From contig CAYFIR010000034.1 in assembly GCA_964343195.1 (NCBI GenBank), positions 1 to 52,426 of the forward strand: a stretch of 52,426 nt of DNA. The letters run 5' to 3'. Position numbers and translations under genes: made by a program. The notes below the pieces were generated by a model, which was not told the DNA's origin, did not search any database, and saw only the letters and a list, made by a program, of their open reading frames with translations. The stretch comes from CAYVAP01 sp964343195. GTDB lineage: Bacteria > Bacteroidota > Bacteroidia > J057. Below are positions 24,941 to 34,222 of this stretch, one piece after another. Every line of letters starts with the position of its first letter. Position 1 is the stretch's first letter.

Positions 24941-26647
24941 TCAATACCCCGCGGCTGCATCATCGCCTCTGGGATCAGCACCGCCTTCCAGCGTACCATC
25001 CGGTAATACCAGGATCGCGTCCACCCGGCCAATGGAACCCCGCTGCCTGAGCGCATGTCCTCGTGCCATCAGGCTGTCGATGACTTCGGGAGTAAAGGCA
25101 TCTGCTTCGTACTGGATTGTGTCGGGTAACCACTGATGATGAAACCTGGGAGCCTCAACTGAGGCCTGCATGCTGAAGCCATAGTGATAGACATTCAGGA
25201 TGTTCTGGAAAACGGAGGTGATGATGGTTGAGCCGCCAGGCGTCCCGACGACCATCCACAACTTGCCGCCACGCACCACGATGGTGGGGGTCATGGAGGA
25301 AAGCATGCGCTTGCCGGGCTCGATGGCGTTGGCTTCTGCTCCGATCAGCCCGAAAAAATTGGGTACTCCGGGCTTGGCGCTGAAATCGTCCATCTCATTG
25401 TTCATGAAAAAACCCGTACCGCCCGGCACCACGCAGGAGCCAAACCAGCCATTGAGCGTAGTGGTAAGCGAAACCGCGTTGCCCTGCGCATCAACGATGG
25501 AGAGGTGGGTGGTTTCTTCAGATTCGCTGACGAATACGCCCGCCTCCAGGCTATCGCTGGAAGTGGCCTCGAAGATGTCATAATCCGCCAGACGATCCAC
25601 TAGGTACTCCGGATGTAGCAGGGTGTCTATGGGAACCTCATAAAAATCCATGTCCCCAAGGTGTTGAGAGCGATCTGCATATGCACGACGCATGGCTTCC
25701 ACCATCAGGTGGACCGTCTGGGGTTCGTGCCAGTCATATTCTCCCATGCCTTCTGACTCCACCATTTCCAGCATTTGTAGCAATGCCACGCCACCGCTAC
25801 TCGCTGGTGGCATGGAGATCACCTCCAGGTCGAGGTATTGACCGACGAGGGGTTCGCGCCATTTGGCTTCATAATTTTCCAGGTCCTCGTGGGTGATGAT
25901 GCCGCCGCCGCGCTCCATTTCGGCGACGATGCTATCGGCTACCCAGCCCTGGTAAAATCCTTCGGGCCCTTTCTCCTGAATCTCGGCCAACACCAGCGCA
26001 AGATTGGGGATGCGCAGGGTGTCGCCTGCTGAGAAAGCTGTATCAGGTGCGTAGACCGTAGGACGGGTGCTTTTGCGAAGGATCAGTTCCCGCTTGCTGT
26101 TGAGGTGCTGGGCGGCCTTGACCGTGAGTTCAATTCCATTTGCCGCTAAATCAATCGCAGGCTGAATCAGCGAGTCCATAGGCAAGGTTCCCAGCGAGTC
26201 GTGCAGCGCAGCCATCCCGGCTACGGAACCCGGCACGCCCGATGCGAGATGTCCGAGCCAACTCAGGGTATCGATGGGGTCTCCTTCGTCGTTGAGGTAC
26301 ATATCCCGGTCGGCAGCACCGGGAGCCATTTCTCTAAAGTCCAGGGCGAACTTCCTTCCATCTGCCATTCTGACTACGGCAAAACCGCCTCCGCCCAGAT
26401 TGCCCGCTTCTGGAAAGGCAATGGCCAGCGCATAATGCACTGCGATGGCTGCGTCGATGGCGTTACCGCCTTTTTTCAGGATATCTACTCCTATTTGTGA
26501 AGCAATCGGATGAGCACTCACCACCATCGCAGAGTCCGTGATAAGTCCTGGTTTTTCCCGTGGAGTAGATTCGTCAACGAGGACTTCGGTCTCTTCGCAT
26601 GCAAAAGCGATGAATCCGATGAGGAACAGGAGTAGATACTTGTACAT
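24941..26647 (-). CDS. ggt: Gamma-glutamyltransferase, lipoprotein
   Basis: 568 residues from the ATG at 26647, chosen because it creates a lipoprotein signal with lipobox FAC (Cys17). The N-terminal-nucleophile precursor self-cleaves before Thr379 (ETTHLSIVD), giving large and small subunits; the second Thr380 is also conserved. Other family marks are GGNAIDAAIA, EAGNLGGGGF with the catalytic arginine context LDFREMAP, MPPASSGG, TTTLNGWFGS and the SSMTPTIV/GTPGGSTI pair that forms the small-subunit binding site. It hydrolyses or transfers the gamma-glutamyl group of glutathione and related peptides in the periplasm. Convergent with the AAA/nuclease gene, 13 bp apart. Confidence 0.93.
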   Translation of the reverse strand: MYKYLLLFLIGFIAFACEETEVLVDESTPREKPGLITDSAMVVSAHPIASQIGVDILKKGGNAIDAAIAVHYALAIAFPEAGNLGGGGFAVVRMADGRKFALDFREMAPGAADRDMYLNDEGDPIDTLSWLGHLASGVPGSVAGMAALHDSLGTLPMDSLIQPAIDLAANGIELTVKAAQHLNSKRELILRKSTRPTVYAPDTAFSAGDTLRIPNLALVLAEIQEKGPEGFYQGWVADSIVAEMERGGGIITHEDLENYEAKWREPLVGQYLDLEVISMPPASSGGVALLQMLEMVESEGMGEYDWHEPQTVHLMVEAMRRAYADRSQHLGDMDFYEVPIDTLLHPEYLVDRLADYDIFEATSSDSLEAGVFVSESEETTHLSIVDAQGNAVSLTTTLNGWFGSCVVPGGTGFFMNNEMDDFSAKPGVPNFFGLIGAEANAIEPGKRMLSSMTPTIVVRGGKLWMVVGTPGGSTIITSVFQNILNVYHYGFSMQASVEAPRFHHQWLPDTIQYEADAFTPEVIDSLMARGHALRQRGSIGRVDAILVLPDGTLEGGADPRGDDAAAGY

Positions 26648-26768
26648 GGGAGAATGATTTGAATCAGGCAATTCACCAGGTGCCGGCGATTGTGGTAGAT
26701 GATCAGGTTCAAAAATGTGAAATCTTCGCACTTTTCCCCAACTTGAGAACTATTAGAAATAGAATTAG

Positions 26769-27596
26769 ATGCCAAAATACATTCAGATGTCGTGGTTTAG
26801 GTCTATTGGAGGATGGGTCCCATTTGCCTTTCTTGCCTTTTTATTGGTCTGCACATCGGCTAAAGGGCAGATGCAGGGGGTTACCACTACGGGCGACACC
26901 ATTATCGTGCAGGAGGATGGAACATGGATGTACAAAGGGCAAAGTGCCATCCAGCCTTCCTCTTCCCAGCCAGATCTGATCCAGCCTCTGCGACCAGTAG
27001 ATGGGGAGAAAAAAGCTGGTCAGGAGCCCGTCCCTGTTGAAGCGACTCCAATTCCCCGGAACTTTTCGGATGATCGTAGACAGCCGGAGGTCAATCCTTC
27101 TGATGGGAACTTTCCTGTGAATCCCTATCCCTATGAAGTTCCCGAGATAGCCAATTACTACAAACAGGATGCCCAGGGCCGCTACCGGCTTTGGTATCGG
27201 GCTGAAGAATGGATGCCCCTGAACGATACCGGAGGGGGAAATGGTCCTGCCTTAACCCTCGCCCATCTTCCCTCTAATGGAGAGGCTTTGGCGATGTTAA
27301 CCGTAGTGCCGCAGAGTGTGGACCTGAAGGCCCTGGTAGATCAGACAATAGGCGATGCACAGCAAATTTCCAGTTCTGCCAGGCTGGTGGCTCAGGAAAT
27401 GCGGCTGGTAAATGATCGCTACCTCCTGTGTTTGCGGTTGGATGGCAGCTTGCAAGGGCGGAATTTCACTTACTACAGCTACTATCGGGCAGCACCCAAC
27501 TACACCCTGCAGCTAACGATATACGCTCCCAGAGAGGTTTTTCTACAGAATCAGCAGACCTTCCTCGCTCTGCTCAATGGGTTGGTAGTGCCATAG
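26769..27596 (+). CDS. Exported protein of unknown function with proline-rich linker
   Basis: 275 residues. A signal peptide runs to about residue 34 (FAFLAFLLVCTSAKGQ); an ATG at codon 7 is an alternative start. A short beta segment after it (TTTGDTIIVQEDGTWMY) resembles the small GDTIIxxDGTW unit seen in many exported Bacteroidota proteins. A proline/serine/glutamine-rich linker covers about 57-120. The C-terminal 150 residues have mixed alpha/beta character (ALTLAHLPSNGEALAMLTVV, YLLCLRLDGSLQGRNFTYYSYYRA, NYTLQLTIYAP) and might be a PsbP-like or stress-related fold, but I cannot assign it. Divergent from ggt. Confidence 0.6.
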   Translation: MPKYIQMSWFRSIGGWVPFAFLAFLLVCTSAKGQMQGVTTTGDTIIVQEDGTWMYKGQSAIQPSSSQPDLIQPLRPVDGEKKAGQEPVPVEATPIPRNFSDDRRQPEVNPSDGNFPVNPYPYEVPEIANYYKQDAQGRYRLWYRAEEWMPLNDTGGGNGPALTLAHLPSNGEALAMLTVVPQSVDLKALVDQTIGDAQQISSSARLVAQEMRLVNDRYLLCLRLDGSLQGRNFTYYSYYRAAPNYTLQLTIYAPREVFLQNQQTFLALLNGLVVP

Positions 27597-27781
27597 GCCT
27601 GTAGAAAACCCCTTCAAAAAACACTTGGTTTCTTCCAATCTACGTCCCGGATGCTCAAATATCTGCTGGGCATAGATGGGGAAGATTTGTCCCATTTACC
27701 CCCTGTCTGAACGGGTGAGGAGGCAGGGGTAGTGCTGGCCTGTCTGATTGAAAATTGTATAAAGCATTGATTATCAGTTGA

Positions 27782-27810
27782 TTGTATCGGGTGTTGGCTA
27801 TATAAAATTG
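27782..27810 (+). promoter_or_regulatory. Candidate Bacteroidota promoter of the SusCD locus
   Basis: TTG (27782-27784), 18 bp, then TAAAATTG (27803-27810), one fixed position away from the TAnnTTTG -7 element. It would start transcription near 27817 and leave a leader of about 205 nt before susC. In that leader GTCCCAAA occurs twice (about 27837 and 27880), a possible regulator site. The rest of 27597-28023 shows no gene. Confidence 0.35.
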
Positions 27811-28023
27811 AAGCTAGCACGAGAAAGGACGGCTATGTCCCAAAATTAAACCTCCTACTCAGGTGGAAAAATGAGACACGTCCCAAACTTCCTCTTTTTT
27901 GGTCAATCCTTGCCCAATGGATCTGTTAGGTAGCGGGTAATTTAGTCCCAACGAAATCGATTCAGATGAGCGCTAGAGGTGCGCTGGAATCAGATCAGGA
28001 CGCTATTACTAACCGCTATTGCA

Positions 28024-31000
28024 ATGACACACCTTCACCAGACCAACGCGCCACGTTTCAAGGGCAGCCCCCTGTTCGCGAGTCTGTTGTTTCTCATCTT
28101 CGGATGGGGCTTGATGACCCAGGCTTTTGCCCAGGAAAAACGTACCATATCGGGTACCGTAATGGCTACCGACGATGACCGCCTGATGATGGGGGTCAAT
28201 GTGCTCATTAAAGGCACTACCCGAGGCTCCCTTACCAACGAAGAAGGCTACTTTAAGCTGGAAGCCAATACGGGAGATGTGCTGGTATTCTCCTATGTAG
28301 GGTACGAGACCCGGGAAGTGGAAGTATCCGAGGCTACCCAGCAACTGGACATCTCCCTGTCTGTCAACATCGGCGTACTGGACGACGTGGTAATCGTGGG
28401 GTATGGGCAACAAAAGCGCTCCAACCTTACCGGAGCCATCTCCTCCGTACAGACGGAGAACCTCACCAACCGTCCGGTGGTGCGCCTGGATCAGGCCCTG
28501 CAAGGCATGTCATCCGGGGTGATGGTCTCCAAAGGAGGCGGGGCACCCGGCGCGGCTCCGACCATTCACATTCGGGGGGTGGGATCTATCGGCAATACCG
28601 ATCCGCTCTGGATCGTGGACGGCGTCAAGATGACGCCTGGCAGCCACTTCAACCTGGACGACGTCGAGTCCATAGAGGTGCTGAAAGATGCAGCTTCGGC
28701 AGCGATTTATGGGGCGGAAGCCGCCCACGGCGTGATCCTGGTGACTACCAAGCGCGGCCGCCCCGGCGAGCCACAAATCAGCTACCGCAGCTCCTTTGCC
28801 AAGGTCAACCCCATCCGCCTGCCAGAACTGCTGGGCAGCGAAGACTTTGTGCGCTACAAGCGCGAGTCTCGCCTCGCCGCTGGGCAAAATCCCGAGCCGG
28901 CCTGGGACAACTGGGAGCATGACACCGACTGGCTGAGCGCCTATTACGCTGGCAGTGGCTTCTCTCATTACCATGATTTTTCCATCGGGCAGGGTACCGA
29001 GCGCGCCAACTACTACCTCTCCATGGGCTACGATGACGAGACGGGCATCCTGATCGACAACCGTTTCCAGCGCTTTAGCCTGCGCCTCAACTCGGACTTC
29101 CACCTCACTGACTGGCTGACCATCGGCGAGAGTGTGTTGCTGTCACGGGTAAATGAAAATCCCATCGACAACTTCAACGAGGACTACAACGGGGCCATTC
29201 CCTATCGCTCCATCCCGATCATGCCGATCTACGACGAGACCAATCCTGCTGGGGGCTGGGGCCGTGCACCGGTGTACTTTCAGGGGCCTAACCCTGTGGC
29301 AAGTCAGATGCAGCAGCATGAAGACCGAACTTACAACCGCCTGGATGGGAACATGTACCTCAACCTGAACCCGATCAAGGGGCTCAACTTCCGGGCTCGC
29401 ATCGGCTACAACTATATGTCTTTTGTGGGAGAAGCCTTCAAAGAAGCCTTTGACTATGGCGCATTTGCCAACCCCATCAACTCCCTGACCTATGCCCATG
29501 CCACTGATCAGACGATCATCGCCAACTTTGTGGGAACCTACGAGAAGCAACTGGGGAACCATTTTTTCAAAGTGATGGCTGGCTACGAGGCACAGCAGTT
29601 TGAGACCGTACACTTCAACGTAACGGCGACTGAGTTTCCGCTCGATCAGGCGCGTAGCTTTAACCTGGCTACCGGTACCTTTAACACCACCGACCGACGC
29701 AGTGTGTTCCAAAGCCGCCTGCTCTCGCAGTTTGGTAGAATCAACTACAACTACAAAGAGAAATACCTCTTTGAGGCCAATGTACGGCGGGATGCCTCGG
29801 CTCCTGTATTTAGTCCGGAAAATATCTGGGGGGTATTCCCCTCCGTTTCCGCAGGCTGGCGCATTTCCGAAGAGGACTTCATGCAAAGCATTCCCCTGAT
29901 ATCCGGGCTGAAACTACGCGCCAGTGTAGGGACGCTTGGCTCGGACAACATCGGCAGCTTTATCTATGCCAAGACCTACACCTCCCAGTTTGCTTCCTAC
30001 GCTTTCGATGCGGCAGGTGCCAACCGTCAAACGGGTTTCTACATCAGCCGATTTCCCAATGCGGAAGTCAAGTGGGAGGAGATCATGATGAGCAACATAG
30101 GCCTGGATCTGGAACTATGGGATGGAAAGCTGGCCTTTTCCGCTGACTACTACATCAAGGATACCCGAGACCTGCTCTACGGAGTGCCCATTCCTGCCTC
30201 GGTAGGCATTGCTACGCACAACTTCAATCCAGTCAACCCCGAGATCAACGTCGGTACCATGCGCAATACTGGTTTGGACCTGGACCTGACCTTAAAGGAT
30301 CAGATCGGACGGTTCAAGTTCACGGTAAATGCCAATGGCTCTTTCATGAAAAACGAGATCCTGAGTCTCAACGAGGACGAGTACATCACGGGCGGCTCAG
30401 GAGGTGGACAGATTGGCGGGATGACCCGCACCCAGGCCGGAATGCCGATTTCGAGCTTCTATGGCTTTCAGGTACAGCAGATGCTACAGTCCGAGTCTGA
30501 TATCTTTGCGATCAACAGCTATGCCGCCGACGGCATCTACCAGGAAGCAGGCACTGGCCCTGGCGACTTCATGTACCGGGACATCAGCGGTCCTGACGGA
30601 GTGCCAGACGGCGAAGTTACCTGGGAGCATGACCGTACCTTCATCGGCAATCCCTGGCCACGCTTCATGTATGGGCTGAACATCAACGTGGATTACATGC
30701 AACTCTTCGACCTGATGCTACAGTTCCAGGGAGTGCAGGGAGTGGAGATCTTCAACGCCAATCTGGCTTACACGCGCAACTTCTTTGGTGACTACAACGC
30801 CACGACGCTGATCGCTGATGCCTGGACCGCCGATAATCCCACCAACCATCCACGCAACATTGCCAGCGACCCCAACGGAAACTTCAGCCGGCCCTCGACC
30901 TACTTCATCGAGGATGGCTCTTACCTGAAGCTCCGCAATGCCCAGATCGGCTTCAACGTGCCCGAAGAGGCCCTGAAGCGAGTGGGAGACATCGGCTCGG

Positions 31001-31155
31001 TACGCTTCTATGTCAATGGAAACAACATCCTGACCTTCACCAATTACACCGGATTTGATCCCGAGATGGCTGGCTCCAATCTCAGCCGAGGCATCGACTA
31101 TGGGCTCTATCCCGCGACCCGCACCGTCGGTGGGGGCGTAGATGTACAATTCTAG
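28024..31155 (+). CDS. SusC/RagA-type TonB-dependent outer membrane transporter
   Basis: 1043 residues from the ATG at 28024, picked because the preceding 15 residues would break the signal peptide, which ends AFAQ at about residue 36. Order: a carboxypeptidase-regulatory-like domain (TISGTVMATDDDRLMMGVNVLIKGT), TonB box region (DDVVIVGYGQQKRSNLTGAIS), plug (VDGVKMTPGSHFNLDDVESIEVLKDAASAAIYG, split by the SusC-type signature) and a barrel ending GGGVDVQF. It imports oligosaccharides released at the cell surface, with the SusD lipoprotein as lid. First gene of the polysaccharide locus; 130 bp separate it from susD. Confidence 0.95.
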   Translation: MTHLHQTNAPRFKGSPLFASLLFLIFGWGLMTQAFAQEKRTISGTVMATDDDRLMMGVNVLIKGTTRGSLTNEEGYFKLEANTGDVLVFSYVGYETREVEVSEATQQLDISLSVNIGVLDDVVIVGYGQQKRSNLTGAISSVQTENLTNRPVVRLDQALQGMSSGVMVSKGGGAPGAAPTIHIRGVGSIGNTDPLWIVDGVKMTPGSHFNLDDVESIEVLKDAASAAIYGAEAAHGVILVTTKRGRPGEPQISYRSSFAKVNPIRLPELLGSEDFVRYKRESRLAAGQNPEPAWDNWEHDTDWLSAYYAGSGFSHYHDFSIGQGTERANYYLSMGYDDETGILIDNRFQRFSLRLNSDFHLTDWLTIGESVLLSRVNENPIDNFNEDYNGAIPYRSIPIMPIYDETNPAGGWGRAPVYFQGPNPVASQMQQHEDRTYNRLDGNMYLNLNPIKGLNFRARIGYNYMSFVGEAFKEAFDYGAFANPINSLTYAHATDQTIIANFVGTYEKQLGNHFFKVMAGYEAQQFETVHFNVTATEFPLDQARSFNLATGTFNTTDRRSVFQSRLLSQFGRINYNYKEKYLFEANVRRDASAPVFSPENIWGVFPSVSAGWRISEEDFMQSIPLISGLKLRASVGTLGSDNIGSFIYAKTYTSQFASYAFDAAGANRQTGFYISRFPNAEVKWEEIMMSNIGLDLELWDGKLAFSADYYIKDTRDLLYGVPIPASVGIATHNFNPVNPEINVGTMRNTGLDLDLTLKDQIGRFKFTVNANGSFMKNEILSLNEDEYITGGSGGGQIGGMTRTQAGMPISSFYGFQVQQMLQSESDIFAINSYAADGIYQEAGTGPGDFMYRDISGPDGVPDGEVTWEHDRTFIGNPWPRFMYGLNINVDYMQLFDLMLQFQGVQGVEIFNANLAYTRNFFGDYNATTLIADAWTADNPTNHPRNIASDPNGNFSRPSTYFIEDGSYLKLRNAQIGFNVPEEALKRVGDIGSVRFYVNGNNILTFTNYTGFDPEMAGSNLSRGIDYGLYPATRTVGGGVDVQF

Positions 31156-31285
31156 GTAGACGGTGAGAGGCAAGACTTTGAGACAAGAGACTGATAGTCA
31201 AAGCTCCCCTTTCACTACACAACTTCTTTTGACCACTTACACAATTGAAACTCGCGCGTGACCTGACTCTTCAAAAGATACACCA

Positions 31286-32836
31286 ATGAAAAGGCTACTA
31301 CATATCCTCCTCGTCATGCTGCTGCTAGGTATCAGCGCAGGCTGCAACGAATCAGAGTTCCTGAGACTCTCCAACGAAAACGAACTGGTGGCTGAGACCT
31401 TCTACACCAACACCACCAACTTCAACAATGCCCTGAACGGGGTCTATTCGGCGACCAAGAGCCTGGACCTCTTCGGGCAGGCGTTTTACATCCAGACCCT
31501 GCTGGCGCTGCCCCATACCTCAGACTACTGGAATGCCCAGTGCCGCAACGAAGTGACCTCGGGCGACAGCTGGGTCTATGTGGCCTGGCGGGGCTGGTAC
31601 CGCGTCGTATCCCGTGCCAATGACGTCCTGGAAAACGCCGAGATTTTCCTCAATGAGCAGGAGCCTACCCAGACAGAGATCAATGAGATCCGACAAATCC
31701 AGGGGCAGGCCCATTTCCTGCGTGGCCTGGCCTACTTCCACATGGTGCGCCTCTGGGGCGAAGCCAGCTATGCCGACGACAGCTCCCGACTGGCGGTGCC
31801 ACTGCACCTGACCGTGCCCAGTACCCGTGACGAAATGATGAAGCCCCGCGCCTCAGTAGGGCAAATATACACCCAGGTGGTGGCCGACTTTCAGGCTGCC
31901 GAAGAACTGCTGCCCGAAAGCTGGCCCAGCGACCAGGTCGCACGCGCCAATCGCTACGCGGCGCAGGGCTACCTGGGCAAGGTCTATCTCTACATGGAGG
32001 AGTACCAACTGGCCAGGCAGTATTTCGAAGCCGTGATCAATTCGGGAGAATTTGGTCTGGTGACCATCGAAGAGGTGGATGACATTTTCCAGGGCAAGCT
32101 GGAATTCAGCCGAGAGACCATCTTTGAGCTGAACTATGGCATCGACATGCAGCAAAACATCTGGGAGAATGGCCTCGGAGCCGGCATCGCCCTCGTGATC
32201 GCCCCTCCTGGCCGTGGCTGGAGCAACTGTACTCCACATGGGGTGAACATCTTCCGCGTTGGAGAAGATCCTCGCCTAAAGATCGCCACTTTTGCCCCCG
32301 AAGACTCCGCCGCTACCACCGATGGCGTCATGGAGCCTGCCGGAGCCAGCGAGTTCAACTACACTGGCCACAGCTTCCGAAAATATACCCCGGCTGACTA
32401 CTCGGTTTACACCACCAACCGCAACAGCGGCATCAACTATGTCCTCATGCGCCTCTCGGATGTGTACCTCATGTACGCCGAGGTGATGCAGGCCCTGGGA
32501 GATGACGCCATGGCCGCCGAATATACCAACAAGGTCCGCAGGCGTGCATTTGGCCTCGATCCTGATCAGCCCAATGCTGAAGTGGACTACGCGGTTACGG
32601 GCACTGAACTGCGCGACAGCATTCGGGAAGAGCGATTCCTGGAGCTGTTTGCCGAGGGACACCGCTGGTACGACATCGTCCGGTGGAAGATCGTAGAGGA
32701 AGAGGTGCTCCCGTACAACGAATTCCGCGTTACGCAGGGAGAGATTGTCTATCAACCCAAAGATTATTACTATCCTGTTCCGCTACAGGAGATCGATACC
32801 AACCCAAATATGGTGCCCAGCACGGGGTACGAATAG
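31286..32836 (+). CDS. SusD/RagB-type glycan-binding lipoprotein
   Basis: 516 residues. A lipoprotein signal ends ISAGC (Cys20). N-terminal SusD-like domain with TPR-like helices (NNALNGVYSATKSLDLFGQ, RVVSRANDVLENA, EIRQIQGQAHFLRGLAYFHMVRLWGE) and the C-terminal RagB region (VRRRAFGLDP, LRDSIREERFLELFAEGHRWYDIVRWK, YYPVPLQEIDTNPNM). It caps the SusC pore and binds the glycan chain at the surface. Directly downstream of susC on the same strand. Confidence 0.95.
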   Translation: MKRLLHILLVMLLLGISAGCNESEFLRLSNENELVAETFYTNTTNFNNALNGVYSATKSLDLFGQAFYIQTLLALPHTSDYWNAQCRNEVTSGDSWVYVAWRGWYRVVSRANDVLENAEIFLNEQEPTQTEINEIRQIQGQAHFLRGLAYFHMVRLWGEASYADDSSRLAVPLHLTVPSTRDEMMKPRASVGQIYTQVVADFQAAEELLPESWPSDQVARANRYAAQGYLGKVYLYMEEYQLARQYFEAVINSGEFGLVTIEEVDDIFQGKLEFSRETIFELNYGIDMQQNIWENGLGAGIALVIAPPGRGWSNCTPHGVNIFRVGEDPRLKIATFAPEDSAATTDGVMEPAGASEFNYTGHSFRKYTPADYSVYTTNRNSGINYVLMRLSDVYLMYAEVMQALGDDAMAAEYTNKVRRRAFGLDPDQPNAEVDYAVTGTELRDSIREERFLELFAEGHRWYDIVRWKIVEEEVLPYNEFRVTQGEIVYQPKDYYYPVPLQEIDTNPNMVPSTGYE

Positions 32837-32887
32837 GAGATCGTCATTCGCACCATTGAAAAACCTTCACCCCCATTTCAATCGACT

Positions 32888-34102
32888 ATGAATAAGTTAA
32901 TCGTCATATTATTCGCAAGCTTCTGCATCCTCGGATGCAGCTGCAAACAACAACCGGAGGTTACCCCCGATCCGGTAGTGGAACCAGTAGCGGTGCAGAA
33001 AACCAACGATACCCGGGTCTTCATGCACTACATGCCCTGGTTTCACAGCAAGGATTACTCCGGCTACTGGGGCAGCCATTGGCGCATGGACAACGCCAAC
33101 CCGGAGTACACCCTGGGGAATGGCAATCTTCACATTGCCTCTCACTACTACCCCCTGATCGGCCCTTATGACTCGAGCGACCCCGATGTCATCGACTATC
33201 ATCTGCTGTTGATGAAATACACCGGAATCGACGGCGTGCTGATCGACTGGTACGGTTCGCACGATGTGCTGGACTACGGCACCAATCTGGGCAACTCCAA
33301 TGCCCTTATCAGTGGCATCAAGCGCGTAGGCCTGGAATATGCTGTGGTATATGAAGAATTTACCGCAGAGGAAGTCGCCCGTCGCCGATCTTTTTCCGCT
33401 CTGGAAGCCGCCCAGCGGGACATGGCTTACCTGGAGAGCAATTATTTTTCAGACGAAGAATACATCCAGATAGCTGGAAGTCCTCTGATGCTAACCTTTG
33501 GCCCACGCTACTTCCGCAGCAGCAGTCAATGGTCTCAGATTTTGATGGAGTTGGGACAATCCCCTACGTTCCTGCCCCTTTGGGACCACCGCAGCCTCGT
33601 CGGTACAAGCAACTCTAGTGGCGAATTTTCCTGGGTGGACTTCAACTCCAATCAGAGTCACCTCAGCTCATTTTATCAGGGTGCGGGCAGCAGCATGATA
33701 ATCGGGTCTGCCTATCCGGGCTTTCACGATTTCTACGAAGAAGGCGGCTGGGGCGATAGCTATGGCTACCTGGATCACGCCAACGGAGCGACTTTGCAGA
33801 AAACCCTGGATCTGGCTACTCAGTATGACCTGCCCTATTTGCAACTGGTTACCTGGAATGACTTCGGAGAAGGCACCATGTTCGAACCTACCCAGGAGTT
33901 TGAGTACCAGTACCTCGAAATGGTACAGGACTTTGCCGGGGTAACCTATGACCGTGAAGACCTGGAATTGATTCACACCTATTACCTGAAACGAAAAGAG
34001 CTGGATGGAAACTCATCCGCCCAAAATACCCTGGACGAGGCCTTTGATGCCCTGATCCAACTGGACGTAGATAAAGCCCGCAATCTGCTAAACAGATTGT
34101 AG
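32888..34102 (+). CDS. GH71/GH99-like glycoside hydrolase lipoprotein
   Basis: 404 residues. Lipobox ILGC (Cys17). The TIM-barrel hydrolase of the GH71/GH99 clan opens with FMHYMPWFHSKDYSGYWG and HYYPLIGPYDSSDPDVIDYHLLLMKYTGIDGVLIDWYG, a typical start. The active-site loop TWNDFGEGT carries Glu328. It resembles the GH71 (alpha-1,3-glucanase) loop WNDYGES as much as the GH99 (endo-alpha-1,2-mannan) loop WNEWHEGT, so family and linkage are uncertain. As the only endo-type candidate in the locus it probably makes the first cut at the cell surface. 51 bp downstream of susD. Confidence 0.8.
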   Translation: MNKLIVILFASFCILGCSCKQQPEVTPDPVVEPVAVQKTNDTRVFMHYMPWFHSKDYSGYWGSHWRMDNANPEYTLGNGNLHIASHYYPLIGPYDSSDPDVIDYHLLLMKYTGIDGVLIDWYGSHDVLDYGTNLGNSNALISGIKRVGLEYAVVYEEFTAEEVARRRSFSALEAAQRDMAYLESNYFSDEEYIQIAGSPLMLTFGPRYFRSSSQWSQILMELGQSPTFLPLWDHRSLVGTSNSSGEFSWVDFNSNQSHLSSFYQGAGSSMIIGSAYPGFHDFYEEGGWGDSYGYLDHANGATLQKTLDLATQYDLPYLQLVTWNDFGEGTMFEPTQEFEYQYLEMVQDFAGVTYDREDLELIHTYYLKRKELDGNSSAQNTLDEAFDALIQLDVDKARNLLNRL

Positions 34103-34222
34103 CCCTCGCCCGGCTCTAATCTGAGCCTCCCACTTATCATCTCCCACTCTGTGGCGGTCTGTACCGACCGTCCTGGGGAGCCCTTACCCAAATTTTCTGC
34201 TAACTACTAACCTCATTTTCAG

